From Desarmillaria ectypa (lineage: Eukaryota > Basidiomycota > Agaricomycetes > Agaricales > Physalacriaceae): a DNA stretch of 64,000 nucleotides. Shown one piece after another: positions 22,249 through 35,070 of the stretch. Positions within the stretch are counted from its first letter, which is position 1. Each line of letters opens with the position of its first letter. Both the position numbers and the translations under genes were made by a program. The stretch covers positions 2,728,001-2,792,000 of the forward strand of contig JAUDYN010000004.1 in assembly GCA_030407005.1 (NCBI GenBank), given 5' to 3'. Below the pieces are notes generated by a model, which was not told the DNA's origin, did no database searches, and worked only from the letters and a program-made list of their open reading frames with translations.

Positions 22249-25200
22249 ATGGCTGATCGCCCTCCTGCTTCCAGTGCACCGTCCTACAGTGGACAAAGCG
22301 ACTACAGTCACATCGACCCATATGCTGATCCCTTTGCTGACCGTCCTCGACAGACTCAATTCGCTGAGCCTGAACGACCATACCATGCTGGCGCTACGCC
22401 CCGCCCTTATGAAAGTACTGCTTCTCTACCTGAGTTTGGCGTACGAGGCGGCGCTGATGGATACGACGACGAAACACTTGAAAAGGAACCCTTAAATGCA
22501 GGGGGCTTCGCGGGGGGTTTCTATCCTCCCAAGTATGCTTCGTTTCTTGTCTGCTCTCTTTGAGACTCTAACCGTCATCACTTCAGCGTCGATCCCAGTA
22601 CTTTCGGTGACCCCTATGCCCGCCCACCGTCCGTCATGTCGACGTCTACGAACGGTGTCGACAGTGCATGGCGCCGCCGCCAGACCATCAAGCGTGGTGT
22701 GACGCGTAAAGTCAAGCTCACTAACGGAAATTTCATCGCTGAATATCCAGTGCCGACACCTGTTTTCAGCGCGGTGGAAGCCAAATACGCGTCTACCCAG
22801 ACGACAGAATTCTCGTGCGTCATCCGCAGTACCCTTCAGAAATAACGACCATCATTGACGGCTTGTTCAGTCACATGCGATATACCGCAGCCACCTGCGA
22901 TCCCGATGAATTCACTGAAGAGAATGGTTGGTCTCTCCGGACAAAGTTATACAACCGAGAGACCGAGATTCTCATTGCGGTCACCTCTTACAATGAGGAT
23001 AAGACCCTCTATGCCCGTACCCTTCACGGTGTCATGTTGAACATCCGTGACATCTGCAAAACCAAACAATCAAAGTATTGGCGTCGTCAGGCCGAGGAAG
23101 GAAACCCGGGATGGCAGAGAATCACTGTCGCTCTCATCGTTGATGGACTCGAGGCAATGGACAAGAGTGTCCTTGATATTCTCGCCACCGTCGGTGTCTA
23201 TCAAGATGGTGTCATGAAAAAACAAGTCGACGGAAAGGACACTGTTGCTCATATATTCGAAGTACGCCAACCCATGCTCTTAACCAAATCCGTTTGCTTA
23301 TGCTCACTTACAGTATACGACCCAACTTTCCGTCGATGCTACGCCTCAACTAGTGCTTCCCCAAGCCAATGACCCGAACAACTTGGTTCCTGTGCAGATC
23401 ATTTTCGTCCTCAAAGCGAAGAATCAGAAGAAGATCAATTCTCATCGCTGGTTGTTTAATGCTATTGGAAAAATACTGAACGTACGTGATCTCATCATTT
23501 TCTGTTGTTGAATTATGTTGACGCCACACATAGCCCGAAAATTGTGTCCTCATTGATGCTGGGACTAAGCCCGGTCACAAGTCCATCTACTACCTATGGG
23601 AGGCTTTTTACAATGACCCCCATTTGGGTGGTTGCTGTGGCGAAATCCACGCCATGATTAAGGGTGGCAAAAAGCTCCTTAACCCTCTCGTTGCTGCTCA
23701 GAACTTCGAGTACAAGATGTCAAATATCTTGGGTACGTCTCTTCCTTGATTTGATTATCTGTTGTTTCTCATTATATCACAGACAAGCCCTTGGAAAGTA
23801 GTTTCGGTTACGTGTCTGTGCTTCCGGGTGCTTTCTCAGCGTACCGCTTCCGTGCCATCCAAGGGCGACCCCTGGAACAATACTTCCATGGTGATCACTC
23901 GCTTGCTGACCGTCTCGGGCCAAAGGGTATATACGGCATGAACATTTTCACGAAGAACATGTTCTTAGCTGAAGACCGTATTCTTTGTTTCGAACTGGTC
24001 GCGAAGAGAAATGATAGATGGGTCCTAACGTACGTCAAGCCGAGCAAGGCCGAGACAGACGTGCCTGAAACAGCAGTCGAGCTGATTGGTCAACGTCGTC
24101 GTTGGTTGAATGGTTCATTTGCTGCTTCCGTGGTAGGTGCATTATTGCTATCCACTGCCTGACCGTCTCACAATTCTATTAGTATGCTCTGGTCAATTTC
24201 TTTGCTTTTTACCGGTCTGGTCATGGTATCTTCCGGATGTTCTTCCTACACGTTCAGGCATTCGTATGTTCACTGTGTGGCAATAAAAATGTGCACCATC
24301 TGACCGTCATCTAGTACAATGTCTTCTCTCTGGTCTTCACCTGGTTTTCTATGGCAAACATGTGGCTTACGTTCAGTATTATTATCGATCTGTGCCCCGA
24401 CCAGGATATCATCATCTTTGGCACGGCGACGGTGGTAAGCTGCTAGCGAAATTGTTTGAATATCCGCATAACGTACTACTTTACGCAGACTCATTGGGTT
24501 AATCTGGCTTTGAAGTGGATCTACTTGTCCTTCCTGGCGCTGCAATTCATCTTAGCTTTGGGTAATCGACCGAAAGGTGAACGGATGGCTTATACTATAA
24601 CTTTATGGTATGCACGCTTGAGTTTTCGGTGTCGTCGCCCGCTAATTACCTTCAGGGTTTTTGCCATACTCTCATTGTATCTTCTCGTTTGTTCCTTCTG
24701 GTTAACCGGCAAGGCATTTTCGGTATTTTATTTGCCACCCATCCTGCGCATAGGCTGAGTTGTCGTATAGAACATCAGCAGTGACTTGAAAAACAAGTCA
24801 ACGGGCGAGGTTATTGCTTCATTCTTTACACCACCTATCGGTGCGCTAATAGCGGCAATGGTGTCGACCTTTGGTGCGTTCGATGTTGCAAAGTCGAGGG
24901 ACATGGTCTAATCCATCTCTAGGTATTTATTTGTTTGCATCCATCCTATACGTGGGTTCTTTCGTCTCAACACCTTATCTTCCTGACACATTATGATCTT
25001 AGCGCGATCCTTGGCACATGTTCTCCAGCTTCCTTCAGTACCTACTCATCGCAACCAGTTTCACCAACGTTCTCAACGTATATGCGTTCTGTAATTTGCA
25101 TGATGTAGGACCTCTTGTTGAAGCATATCCTGTTCCTACTAACGTGCGCCGCAGGTCTCTTGGGGTACCAAGGGTAGTGACAAGGCAGAGGCCTTGCCAT

Positions 25201-25670
25201 CGGTGTCATCAAAAAAGACCGAGGGCGCAGACGCTCCGGCCGTAGAGGATACAGTTAAGCCGCAGCAGGATGTCGATGATGCGTTCAAGGAGACGGTCAC
25301 TAGAGCCATTACCAAGGTGAAAACCGTAGAGGTGGCGGAGAAGCCAACGATGGATGATCAAAATAAGACGTTCCGAACACGCTTGGTCGCAATGTGGATG
25401 CTCAGCAACGCTGCACTGGCCATCGCGATTGAAAACGTGAACGGACTGCCAAATGAATCCAACCCAGAGGCAGACGAGGAACACCTTAGATCCAAGCAAA
25501 ACACTTACTTTGCTATCATTCTTTATTCGACATTCGGTCTTTCGCTAGTACGATTCATAGGCGTAAGTTACCGTTTTGTGATGGCATGATTCCTTGTTGC
25601 TCAGTTTTTCCCCTAGTGCTTGTATTACTTCTTCAAGCGGAATTTGTTCAGGTGCTGTCGCAGGAACTAA
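22249..25670 (+). CDS. Chitin synthase, division 1 (class I-III type)
   Basis: Exons 22249-22532, 22587-22814, 22871-23261, 23314-23481, 23534-23732, 23783-24132, 24183-24263, 24315-24434, 24489-24607, 24656-24722, 24771-24873, 24923-24951, 25003-25104, 25155-25562 and 25617-25670 give about 900 residues. A disordered N-terminus ([15 protein letters not shown]) precedes the GT2 catalytic domain: [60 protein letters not shown] near residue 487 and the product-binding QRRRW near 527. At least six TM helices follow, ending [15 protein letters not shown]. It makes chitin from UDP-GlcNAc at the plasma membrane. An earlier AG in the last intron would give a truncated FFP-stop end, so the distal AG is used. 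Confidence 0.95.
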
Positions 25671-26026
25671 AGGCCATTTTTTTTTCATGATTCTGTTATC
25701 TCTTGATTCATACATCGGACATTATTATGCAGTGCAAATGCTTTCATCGGATGTCCCCCATTACGTATGACCTCCCCGTTTCGCTATCGATTGTGGTCTG
25801 TCCCTCCTAGCGAGGTAGGAGTCCTAAAACTAGGTATATATACATATAAGCATTAGTCGTGGTCGGGGTGTACGTTTATTCATGATACCAAAACATCGGG
25901 AAAGATTATCTTTGAAGATGCAAGCTTTCGATGATTAGTTTATTGAGGTGGTGGCACCTGCTGCGACGGAGAGATACAAGTGATTCAAATAATACAAGCA
26001 ACTGAATATACAATAGTTCAGTAGGC
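25671..26026. other. Intergenic, convergent gene ends
   Basis: AT-rich 3' flanks of chitin synthase and of the RING gene; nothing coding recognised. Confidence 0.6.
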
Positions 26027-26875
26027 TCACGAATACATTCCTGCAAACTCATCTCTGTCATCACGTCTGCCCTCCGTGCTACTAGGAGGAATAAACATTG
26101 GCATGAAGGACCCGGAAGGACCTCCAGTAGTCATACGTGCAAATAACTCTTGTATGTCCTGCGGCAGGCTGTCTGGATCAAAGACAAACCCGTTCACATC
26201 GTCTTGTGGAGGGCCCGGGAATGGCGGTGGTGGTGGCTCTCCTTCAGACCGATGCATCAGCGCCTTACGGCACATAGGACACGAGTTGTGCTGTATGATA
26301 TGAATGCCTTGGGCCTGAGCATTTACATGAAAACTAAAACTCACTGAGTCCTGAATCCATCGTGATATGCTAAATGGATGTTAAGCATAAACATAGAACC
26401 AAAGAAGCCAACTCAAAAGGGGACTCAACTCCCTTCTGCAGAACAAATGGCCACACTGCCACTCTTGCGAAAGTCGGGCTACTCCGAGCTCTTCAATTGG
26501 GAGGGCCGGTGAGTCCATCGCCAGTGCCATCTCTTCCTCAGCGAGCAGAGTCGTGAATGGTGTCAAGCATATCGGACACATTGAATCTGAACAACCATGA
26601 GATGTCGAGCACATCAGCACCTTTGGTGTTGCGAACCCTTATGTCCTAAATCTGTTACTTGCTTCTCTGTGAGCCGAGGTAGACTGCAGACCAAGTCCTG
26701 GATTTGACTGTAAAAGCTAAGCTTAACTTCCAAGAGAAATGAATTCAGGGTCGACATACTTTGGAGAAAGCTGATGTTCTTCTGAAGACAGCGCCTCCAG
26801 CCGCTGCAAGATGGCTTGTCTTATCTGCTCTCTGAACTCGTCATATCGATCCAATTGCTCGACAGAATGCTCCAT
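26027..26875 (-). CDS. RING-finger protein, probable E3 ubiquitin ligase
   Basis: Exons (minus) 26760-26875, 26637-26707, 26430-26586, 26345-26369 and 26027-26290 give about 210 residues. The N-terminus (MEHSVEQLDRYDEFREQIRQ) is helical. The RING spans three exons: MCPICLTPF, then WQCGHLFCRRDISRWIQDS, then HNSCPMCRKAL; this supplies Cys/His ligands in C3HC4-like order with an enlarged loop of about 30 residues after the first pair. Splicing 26291-26344 is needed to bring DS next to HNSC; a 30-nt alternative would be too short for an intron. The C-terminus is proline-rich and acidic. Substrates are unknown. Confidence 0.85.
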
Positions 26876-27136
26876 GTTTGAATGGACTATAACAGAAACA
26901 GGATGTGAGGGTAAAAGATAAGCGCTTAAGTTCCAAGACGCGTCAGCCATGTAACGAATCACGTGTGTAAGATATTCACAGTGGGTACTAGTACAGACAA
27001 CGACAAGATGAAGAGATGCAAGGTAGACAACAGTTAAGATATGCTTGTAATATATCGTACAAGTACGCCCCGGTCATGATGAGCAGTGGGACCAGCCTGT
27101 CATGAAAATGATAAAATGCGATGGTGAACGTCAAAT

Positions 27137-27640
27137 CTAGAACGGATTCTCGTCGTCATCAACATCCATCGTCATCTTGACCTGTTCCTTGATATCAACG
27201 TCCTCATCGGCCTCGCCTTCTCCGTCACTCGCGCTCTCCTCCTTCTGAGCGAACAATTGAACGGGTTTGGCTCCCCTGGATTACCAGTGTAAGATCACAA
27301 AACAGTCATAGCAGAGGTAAACGTACTTGGTGAAGTGCTTCTTCTTGGCATCGGACAGCTTCTGGCTGCAAGGTGTCATCATGTTGTCTGTTGGTGAAAC
27401 AAAGTTGGGCTTTCTACGCCAAGGTCAATCGTAGCTAATCGATCAGGCATTCAGCGCTGCTCACAGGTTCTTCGCCATTTTCTTTGCCAACAATGCCTTT
27501 GCACCCATTCCTGGCGCCTGATTCACGACGTTGCCTAACGGTGCTTGGGGCATAACTATATGAGCGGCCTGCGAAGGGTTGTGGAGAGGCTGAATGGGAG
27601 TGACATCGGGAGAGTCGTTGGGCGTCAACGTGGGGGACAT
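27137..27640 (-). CDS. Spo12-like small protein
   Basis: Exons (minus) 27465-27640, 27327-27413 and 27137-27275 give about 133 residues. The middle contains NMMTPCSQKLSDAKKKHFTK, resembling the short Spo12 motif (T/S-P-C-x-x-K-L followed by basic residues). The N-terminus is Pro/Asn/Ser rich and the C-terminus is strongly acidic (DGEGEADEDVDIKEQ) ending MDVDDDENPF. Spo12 proteins act in mitotic exit through the FEAR network in yeast. The start is 157 bp from the divergent F-box gene. The assignment rests on one short motif. Confidence 0.65.
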
Positions 27641-27797
27641 ATTCAGCAACAGTGACAACGCAAGCAAGGAAATGGGATAGTGGTTGCTGAGAAAGAGGTG
27701 GTGGGAATATCCAGAGTTCGAACACGGAAGTCTTTCAAACATCACGTGGCCGTTATTTCTTCGTCATCCTCGTCCTCACCGCCACCACTATCAATTC

Positions 27798-29567
27798 ATG
27801 GAAAAGTCTCTCCTGTTGCTCCCACCAGAGGTTTTACTCTCTATGTTATCAATTCTCGACTTTAGAACACTTATAAGATGCAGACAAGTATGTTTTCCTA
27901 CAATGGCCACCACTAGCATATTTGACCGGTTAGTGAAAGATCTGCCGCAAGGCTCTCGAAATTATAGATAGCTCAGCATCGCTCAAATACAAGATACATC
28001 TCGGCATGAATCGTCTTGAAGATAACAACAGCGGCTACTCGTCGCAAGAACTGCTTGAAAAAGTTCAACAGCATCGCAATGCCTGGCAGACTTTTAAATA
28101 TTCCGAGCTGCTGCTTTTTCCATGTGCTGGGAATGCCTGGGAACTCATAGGCAATGTCCTTGCCATTCATGTCCCAGGAGTTGGTTTTACTTTCAATCAA
28201 ATACCCTCGTCTCTCCGCGGTGTCAAGAAAAACTGCTGGACTGTTGAAAGCGCAAAAATAGACGTCGAGGTGGAGGATTTCTCTATGGATCGATCCCAAG
28301 ATCTACTGGTAGTCTTGCAGGCCAAGCGTTCGCTGTATGTGGCTTGTTCTTTTCGTGACTATACTACTTTATAAGAGCACACCTTAGGGATGACTGCCTA
28401 TTCCCTGTATATATATTGACAATGTCTGGTGACAAGCATCCACTAGCGCATCGACATGTACTTGAGGACGTAAAAGTGGAGAACGACTCCGAGATGTTAT
28501 ATGATATCCGCATATTTGGCGATCTCCTTGGCGTTCTCTTCACTGCAATTGAAGGCGACATTTCCATCCTTGTGATATGGAACTGGAAAACCGGTCGTAT
28601 CAAGAAGGTTATTTTACCTCTTCCAAAGCAGAGTTGAATAATGCATTTTTGCTCATTATTATTTAGCACGTTACTGGGACGATGTTGGAATTGCAAACCT
28701 TCATCCTCCTGACGGAAGACATCCTAATGATTGGGTCTCTGCAAATAGATGGAGAGCCCAATCCGAACCTAAGAGTGTATCGTCTCGATGAAGACGATTA
28801 CGTTGCAAATGACATCTTGGACACCCTGACATTTTTGTGTGCCCTCACCTTCCCGCTTCCGAAAGATGGTGTGGACGTTGAAATTCGCCTTTTCTCCGAC
28901 CCTCCGCCCGCAAAGCCGAATCAGAGTGACGGACTTTTTATGACGTGCCACGACGACAGACTTTTGGTCATTGGCTACGACGCTTATGTCAGTGACACGG
29001 AAACAGAGTATTATTCCTCCTTTGTTCCATTGTCGTCTTTGATGGTCATGGTGGAAAAATGCCTCGCAGCTACAAATTCGGAAGCGACGATAATACCTCA
29101 TTCTGAATGGGCACACCATACGGAGGTAACCACGTCGTTGCTTTCGGATGTCTGGATTTCCGTCGTACACGGGATGAGGGCTATCACCCACGAAATCGAC
29201 GGCACACTTATCAGGGCAAGAATACTCGATTTCAATCAGTATGCGATCCGAAAGGATATTGAGGAAGGGCGCGCGAGGACGAGCAGTTACGAGATTATAG
29301 GCGCGGAGACGCCCGCTGTCCGGGTAAATGGGAAGTTTCTCAAGGATGGCGACGAATATATCAACTCGAGTCTGAAGCAGCCTTACCGTGTCGTGTCCAG
29401 GGACCTGCCCAAGAGCATCCGGGAGAATGTGACAGATCTGATGTTAACGGAGGACTCGGTAGTCATGGTGGTGCGTCCCTCGATCCGCATGTTGCTAACT
29501 CATTTATTGAAATTTTCCGCAGCTGAGGGAGGTCGAGGGCGAGATGTTTGGCATCCTGTCGTTCTGA
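27798..29567 (+). CDS. F-box protein
   Basis: Proposed exons 27798-27887, 27952-28338, 28437-28607, 28667-29470 and 29523-29567, about 498 residues. The F-box begins at residue 5 (LLLLPPEVLLSMLSILDFRT) and is followed by CRQALEIIDSSASLKYKIHL, typical of the large mushroom F-box family; the C-terminus ends LREVEGEMFGILSF. The frame changes between about 28339 and 28436. Only a 98-nt intron ending at the AG before HPLAHRHVL keeps frame, whereas the expected HLR-type linker is lost, so this junction may be wrong or the gene may carry a small lesion. F-box proteins link substrates to SCF ubiquitin ligases; the target is unknown. Confidence 0.65.
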
Positions 29568-29903
29568 GGAAGAAGAAGAGGACGTGTTAGGTGTAATAAT
29601 GTCAAGGTGATGCGCTGGTCGTGCTGCAGATTACGTTGCCTTTACTCTTGCGACGGCCTGAGGTGGCGTCAGTAGACGGATATTATCTGTAAGGGCCGGT
29701 ATTGGCTGAAAGGACAGGCAATTAGAACAATGGAATTAGTTATTGGCTAGGTGTTTCCTAATTCGGACGTGTTACAGACCGTAATTTCTTCGTCTGCTTT
29801 CCCGGATAAATATAAGAAAGGGGCCTTTTCTTCTTTCCCCCATTCACATCCCTGCTGCATTTCCTTCCCTTTCCTTCATTTCTCTCTCCTTCCACTATCA
29901 TCC
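29568..29903. promoter_or_regulatory. Upstream region of the Rheb gene
   Basis: A TATA-like ATAAATATAAGAAAG stands near 29805 and a long CT-rich tract (about 29825-29900) leads to the ATG, a common arrangement at highly expressed fungal genes. Confidence 0.4.
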
Positions 29904-30685
29904 ATGCCTTCCGTTGAGAATCTCAAGAAGCGCAAGATCGCTGTCCTCGGTGCTCGTTCAGTTGGTGAGCTGCTCCTACTCGGCGCACACGACCGCGCCC
30001 TCACGTCCATACGCCAGGAAAGTCGTCTCTCATTGTACAATTCGTGGAAAACCGTTTCGTTGAAAACTACTACCCTACCATCGAGAACACGTTCGCTAAG
30101 AGCGTCAGTTTCAAGGGAACAGAGTACGACTGCGAGGTCATCGACACTGCGGGACAGGTGCGAACCTCCTCAGATCATGTCAGCGCATTCACCAACTAAC
30201 CGCTGCCTCTGTCTAGGACGAGTATTCTATCCTCAACTCGAAACACGCCATAGGAATTCACGGCTATGTTCTCGTATACTCTGTCACATCTCGGAGCTCC
30301 TTCGATATGATCCAGGTTATATATGACAAAATTGTCGACTTTTGCGGGGTCACTGAGATTCCGTGCGTTATTGTGGGCTCCAAGGTCGATCTGACAACGA
30401 GGTAAGCGCTGCTCCGCAATGAGCCAAGGAATGACGCAGACATATTTCATCTTCAGGCAGGTACCCGCTGAGGATGGAGAGAGGCTTGCACAGGCAAACA
30501 ATGCAGTATGGGTTGAGACTAGTGCAAAGGATAATATTAATGTTGGTAAGTATCACAGTCTATATATCATCGCGTTTACTCACCCTCTCACAGGTAAAGT
30601 CTTTGATCTCTGTTTGGGGGAAATCGAAAAACACTCGCCGACTAAGCAAGGCGAACCACCAGCCAGCCGTTGCGTCGTAATGTAG
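29904..30685 (+). CDS. RHB1: Rheb-family small GTPase
   Basis: Exons 29904-29964, 30018-30157, 30217-30401, 30457-30545 and 30594-30685 give about 188 residues. Nucleotide-binding motifs are complete: P-loop GARSVGKSS (residues 16-24) with the Arg that distinguishes Rheb from Ras, effector NYYPTIENTF, DTAGQDEYSI, a VGSKVDL guanine motif and ETSAKD. The C-terminal CVVM is a farnesylation CaaX box. Rheb activates TOR complex 1 on endomembranes and is turned off by TSC1/TSC2. Length and motifs are intact. Confidence 0.95.
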
Positions 30686-30945
30686 GCGCCATCTCGAGTT
30701 CCCCACTGTGCTGTTCAATATGAATAGTTTTTATCCAAGTCGCGTGCATATGGCATGTACTTTATGACTCTCTCATGGCTGCAAGGACTACTAGACCTTT
30801 TTTTCACTCTTATGACTACAGCATATGTTCTGTTCTCTTTCCGTTGTATATTCTTCGTACTTGTAAGTTAAGAACCCGTACCATAGCATCCTTTTCAATT
30901 TCTTTAAAATTCCTACTGCTACAGATCATACAAATTCACATTCAT

Positions 30946-33900
30946 TCATGCCGAACCGTCTCCTAGGAACCTCATCTTTACCGCACAACCTTTCAGCCCC
31001 ACTGCCCGCACCGCTTGCGGATCTCCAGGAACAAGATCGATGGCCTGGTCACTGAATTTCACATCCTCACCATCGACGTAGAGTACTATTCCCTTCACGG
31101 GCTTCTTCGTCGATAGTGTGACCGTTTCCCCGTCTTGGGCAACCTCGACTTTCAAGCCAACATCCTCAAAAACCGGGAAATCAATGAACTTGAACGGTTC
31201 CGGCCTGAGCTGATGTCAAACAGAGCTCTATTTCCACGTTAATGAAGACCACACACCAGTTTGAATACCTTCCCAAGACTTCTCCTTCCTTGTCCAATAG
31301 GCGAGCCGATACTATGATGACTCTAGGCACCTCACTCCACTTTTTCCTAGTCTGCAAACCCGGTACTTCTCCTTGGAATAGTTCGGTACTTGAATTCGGC
31401 GCTAATACCACCTGCTTGGACCAATGGTTGGTCCACTCAGAATGCAAATCAAAGGAAGTTACATCGAGGGTCGCCTTCTTTTCAAAAAGCGTACTGTTTG
31501 TACCCCAGATCTCCAGGATAGTATCGATTGTGAACTTGGCGGCTGACCGATAGTCTGGGTAAGTTTCCTTTTCCTTACGAGTCATCCCAACAGTGTAAGC
31601 CTGCAGTTCTCGAGCAACCGCAAAGTATGCTGGCTTGGGTCTGAGGAAGTAATCCACGATTGACCACGAAGTTGTTGGCCAGCAGTCATTAAGCTATATA
31701 CCCACCTGAATGAAAAAAACAAGCTCAGAATGAGGCGTCGTCGACTGACCTGCCACATGAGAGCGCCCGCAGTGTATTCTTTTCCTTTACCACGCCAATT
31801 TCGCCTCCAGAGTCGATATGCAGATGCAAGCGTTTCGGACTGCATCACCTGTGTATAGTATACATAGCTGTGGTTGTAAGCCGGGATTATGAATTGTGCA
31901 GCCGGACAATTACCTTTCCATTTCAAACGAATGTTTGAAGTTTTCGACCAGGTACAGCTGCCGACCAGGTCAAGGACGAACTTCCTTACTGCTTGCTTAC
32001 ACCGGTACTTACCTCCAGCCGTCTTTCAAATCCCGCCGCCTTGTTATGATTGCTATTGACTCTACACGGCCCGTGAGGAGCTAGCAAGGACATAGCATAA
32101 CATGATTATCCACCTGGATTGCGGGTACCGTTGCGATTTGTCACCACCAAACCAATAGTCAACCGTACGAAGGTCGGGGTAACCTTCCCTATAATAGTAG
32201 ACGTCAAATCTGCTGTACATACCAAATCACCAGACGAAATGAAACGTACATGCCAAATTCTGATACGAAACGACCGGCAAGGATGTCCCAGTTGCGCCAA
32301 GGCTCTTGTGTTCCGTGCCAAACGTTCCCTACGAACAAACATGTTGGAAATACGCGGGACCGAATGCCGAAGAAACCTACACTGATGGAGATCCCCGTAC
32401 TTCTGGTCTCTGGTATCCTTACCGAACCCACTATACGGCGATGATCGATGATAGTATACGTCAGAGAACCGTTGCACAATGGAAGGTAATACACGCTCAT
32501 AGATATAGCGTGCAGGAAAGTTGGTCTTTCGGAAGTCAGAAGTCTCGTCCGAGTAATCCAGCTCTAAATTGAGGGATTCTGCAATCTGATAGTCTTTTGC
32601 CGATGCTCAGACAATAGCAGGAAGATGAAGATAGAAGCTAACCTTCATTGTTTCCAGCTGATAGATGAGAAGGAAGTCAGACGAAAGAAGATCAAGAAAA
32701 CAGCCAAACAGACCGAAAATGACGATAGAAGGATGGTGTCGTAGCCTCTTTACATTCTGTACGGCTTCCTCCTTCACAGAGTCGAGGAAAGAATCGTACG
32801 CGGGGTACTATCCGTGGTGATGACGTCGTGAGGTTAGGCAAATGATTGATTCAAGAATCATACCTGGCCACAGCCGAACATGAAGTCTTGCCAGACAAGG
32901 ACTAACGCCCGGTAAGATCAGTTATCTGAGGCGTATTCAAACTAGTACGTTTTAACTTACTGCCGAATTCTACCGCACGGCATCAGAGATAAAATAGAAA
33001 GGATGTCAACATAACGTACCATCGCAGGTGTCATAGAACGAGTCATGCTCATATATGCCTCCTCCCCAAACACGAATCATATTCTGATTACCGTCGACTA
33101 GAAGTTGCAGCCAAGCCTTGTACCTCTCAGGTGTCATGCTGAACCCGCGTTAGCGTCCTGCGACCATGCCCTCTGTCAAGAAGTGCACCCACGTTGTCAA
33201 GAAAGAATCTGCCGGAATCCAGTTCGATCCTTTGCAAAAAGGAGAAAACAAAAGATCGGGGACAACACCCTACCCGCAGTGGCTGCCCACTTACCTCCAC
33301 AGAAAATACGGATGTTATTAATTTCGAACAAGAACGTTCTACCTTCTTGGTCGGCGAGTGGATCTTGTATCACTCTAACGCGCCGACAGGCAATCCTCTG
33401 TGACCTTCGGTCAAGGACATATCCACTCAAATCGGTAATTTCGACCTCGGCGGTATACAAAGTCTGTCTTCCGTATTTGATGGGGTACCATAATTCCAAC
33501 TTTCCTGGCTCAAACTGGAACAATACCGTACCCTGGCCGGTATTGGTGGGTATCTTGTCGACGGATACTGGGATGGAACCGTCTGATGCCTTGAGGACAA
33601 ACGATGCGAAACCCGGTGTCTTCTCTGACAAGGTAAAGCCAGCGGAAAGGTCGACGCTTAAGGATTCTGAAACACGCGTCCTGATGTCGAGATCGGTTAT
33701 TCGATTTTGGTACGTCTGGAGATAAACGGGTTTCCATGGTCCGACAGTCATGAGAGTTGGGCCTTCATAAATGAGGTCAAATGACTTCGTTTTGAGTTAT
33801 TGCTTGAAGACGTACCCCAATCCCAACCATAACTAAGAGATGACCACATCTCAGCGCACGTATGAAATTAAAAAACAAACCAGACTAACTTGTATTGGGC

Positions 33901-34675
33901 TTTGCGAACGTGAAGTCGACTCGAGTCGCCGTTCCACAGGTTGAGCTTTTCGTGTTGCTTCTCAATTTCTCTTCCCTGGGAGAAGAAGCTCAGCTGAGTA
34001 ACTGCACCCGATGACTACGGACTGAGTCGGACGGACCTTACAGAAGGCGCTCTCGAAGTCAAGGACCAAGACATTAGTGCCTACTTCCAGAAGAGGCTTC
34101 ACAGACGCTCTGTATGCGGTGAACTGATTCTCCGTGCTGTATTCACCCATAAGGAGTTATTAGAACGATTCCAGAGCATTATGCTCACGATAGGATCTTC
34201 TTCTCGTTCTAGAAGCAATCCGGTATGTTCAGTTTTTTTGAAGACCCGCAGTAAAATAAGTGTTACCAAAGACACACTAGCAAAAGTGTCAAGGCCATCA
34301 AGTACAAGGTCGGCGTTAGGCGCCCTAAGCTCGTCTTCAGTCACTTCAAAGACGGTCTTGAATGACCAGGAGCTCTCGCCGACCCCTTGAAGCAGTATTA
34401 ACACACGATTCCAGTATCGAGCCTACATCGAGCCTACATTGTACATCCCACTCATGCAGGCCTATGAACTTTAAAGAAAGAAAGAATCAGATGACTAAGG
34501 CCAAGCTCAATGTAAATAATCGTACTGGATCAGGTATCTTCTTGTGTTTCAAGAGCTCAACGTGAACCGTAGTCGGAAATTGACTTGTTTGCAGCCATTC
34601 ACCGTCTTTAGTACCTTCGCCGCCTCCGATTTGGGTAAATGACCAGTCTTTCAGCTGGCGGTTGACCGTGGTCAT
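30946..34675 (-). CDS. GH2 beta-mannosidase, intracellular (type B), 21 introns
   Basis: Twenty-two exons (minus): 34526-34675, 34438-34468, 34267-34385, 34189-34208, 34037-34136, 33890-33993, 33816-33832, 33295-33762, 33193-33229, 33020-33138, 32961-32969, 32864-32901, 32714-32807, 32643-32657, 32381-32593, 32250-32328, 32114-32188, 32013-32052, 31914-31957, 31750-31867, 31257-31693 and 30946-31204; about 861 residues. There is no signal peptide ([11 protein letters not shown]), so it is likely cytosolic and trims mannobiose or N-glycan remnants. Motifs: [55 protein letters not shown]. The acid/base Glu440 is in GNNE and the nucleophile Glu535 in SEFGM. Exons of 9, 15, 17 and 20 nt are all needed for conserved residues. 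Confidence 0.94.
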
Positions 34676-35070
34676 GGTTCGAGGAGAAGATGGGAAATGT
34701 GAATGACATGGTCGAATCCAGATAGTATCGTCGATCACCTGTACGTTGTCTAAAAATGATGTCATCATAATATACCAAGGTGATACCGATAATTCTCCGC
34801 AGCCCAATCTCGGCCATTTACCCTTATTATGTGGCACCAAAGCCCATTAGTACCATACCCTCTCTCAGATCCCTTCTCTACTTCACGTTTCTCCTCGTGG
34901 AGATCCACTGGCAGCGCTGCAGAGCATCGAAGCGTCATTTTAATAGCATGTACATCGCCAATCACCAAGAAACAGACAGTAGACGATATTTCCCTCTGAG
35001 CAACGTCCATCGAGGAGCAACGATAGGTTGGGTGGAAGTGCTTCAGCCATATATTTAGGGGTATTTATAA
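34676..35070. other. Upstream region of the beta-mannosidase gene
   Basis: No coding frame with support; expected promoter and leader of the gene read leftward, plus the 3' flank of the broken gene to the right. Confidence 0.5.

Noticed and set aside
25563..25606. Proximal AG at about 25604 as the last acceptor of chitin synthase
   Set aside because: It would give FFP and a stop, losing the conserved [15 protein letters not shown] end obtained with the distal AG at 25616.
26311..26344. 30-nt intron or retained sequence in the RING gene
   Set aside because: Too short for an intron and would separate the RING ligands by extra residues; the 54-nt intron gives a normal DSHNSCPMC join.
34421..34442. 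Tandem GCCTACATCGA repeat
   Set aside because: Only two copies, inside intron 2 of the beta-mannosidase gene; no sign of an element.
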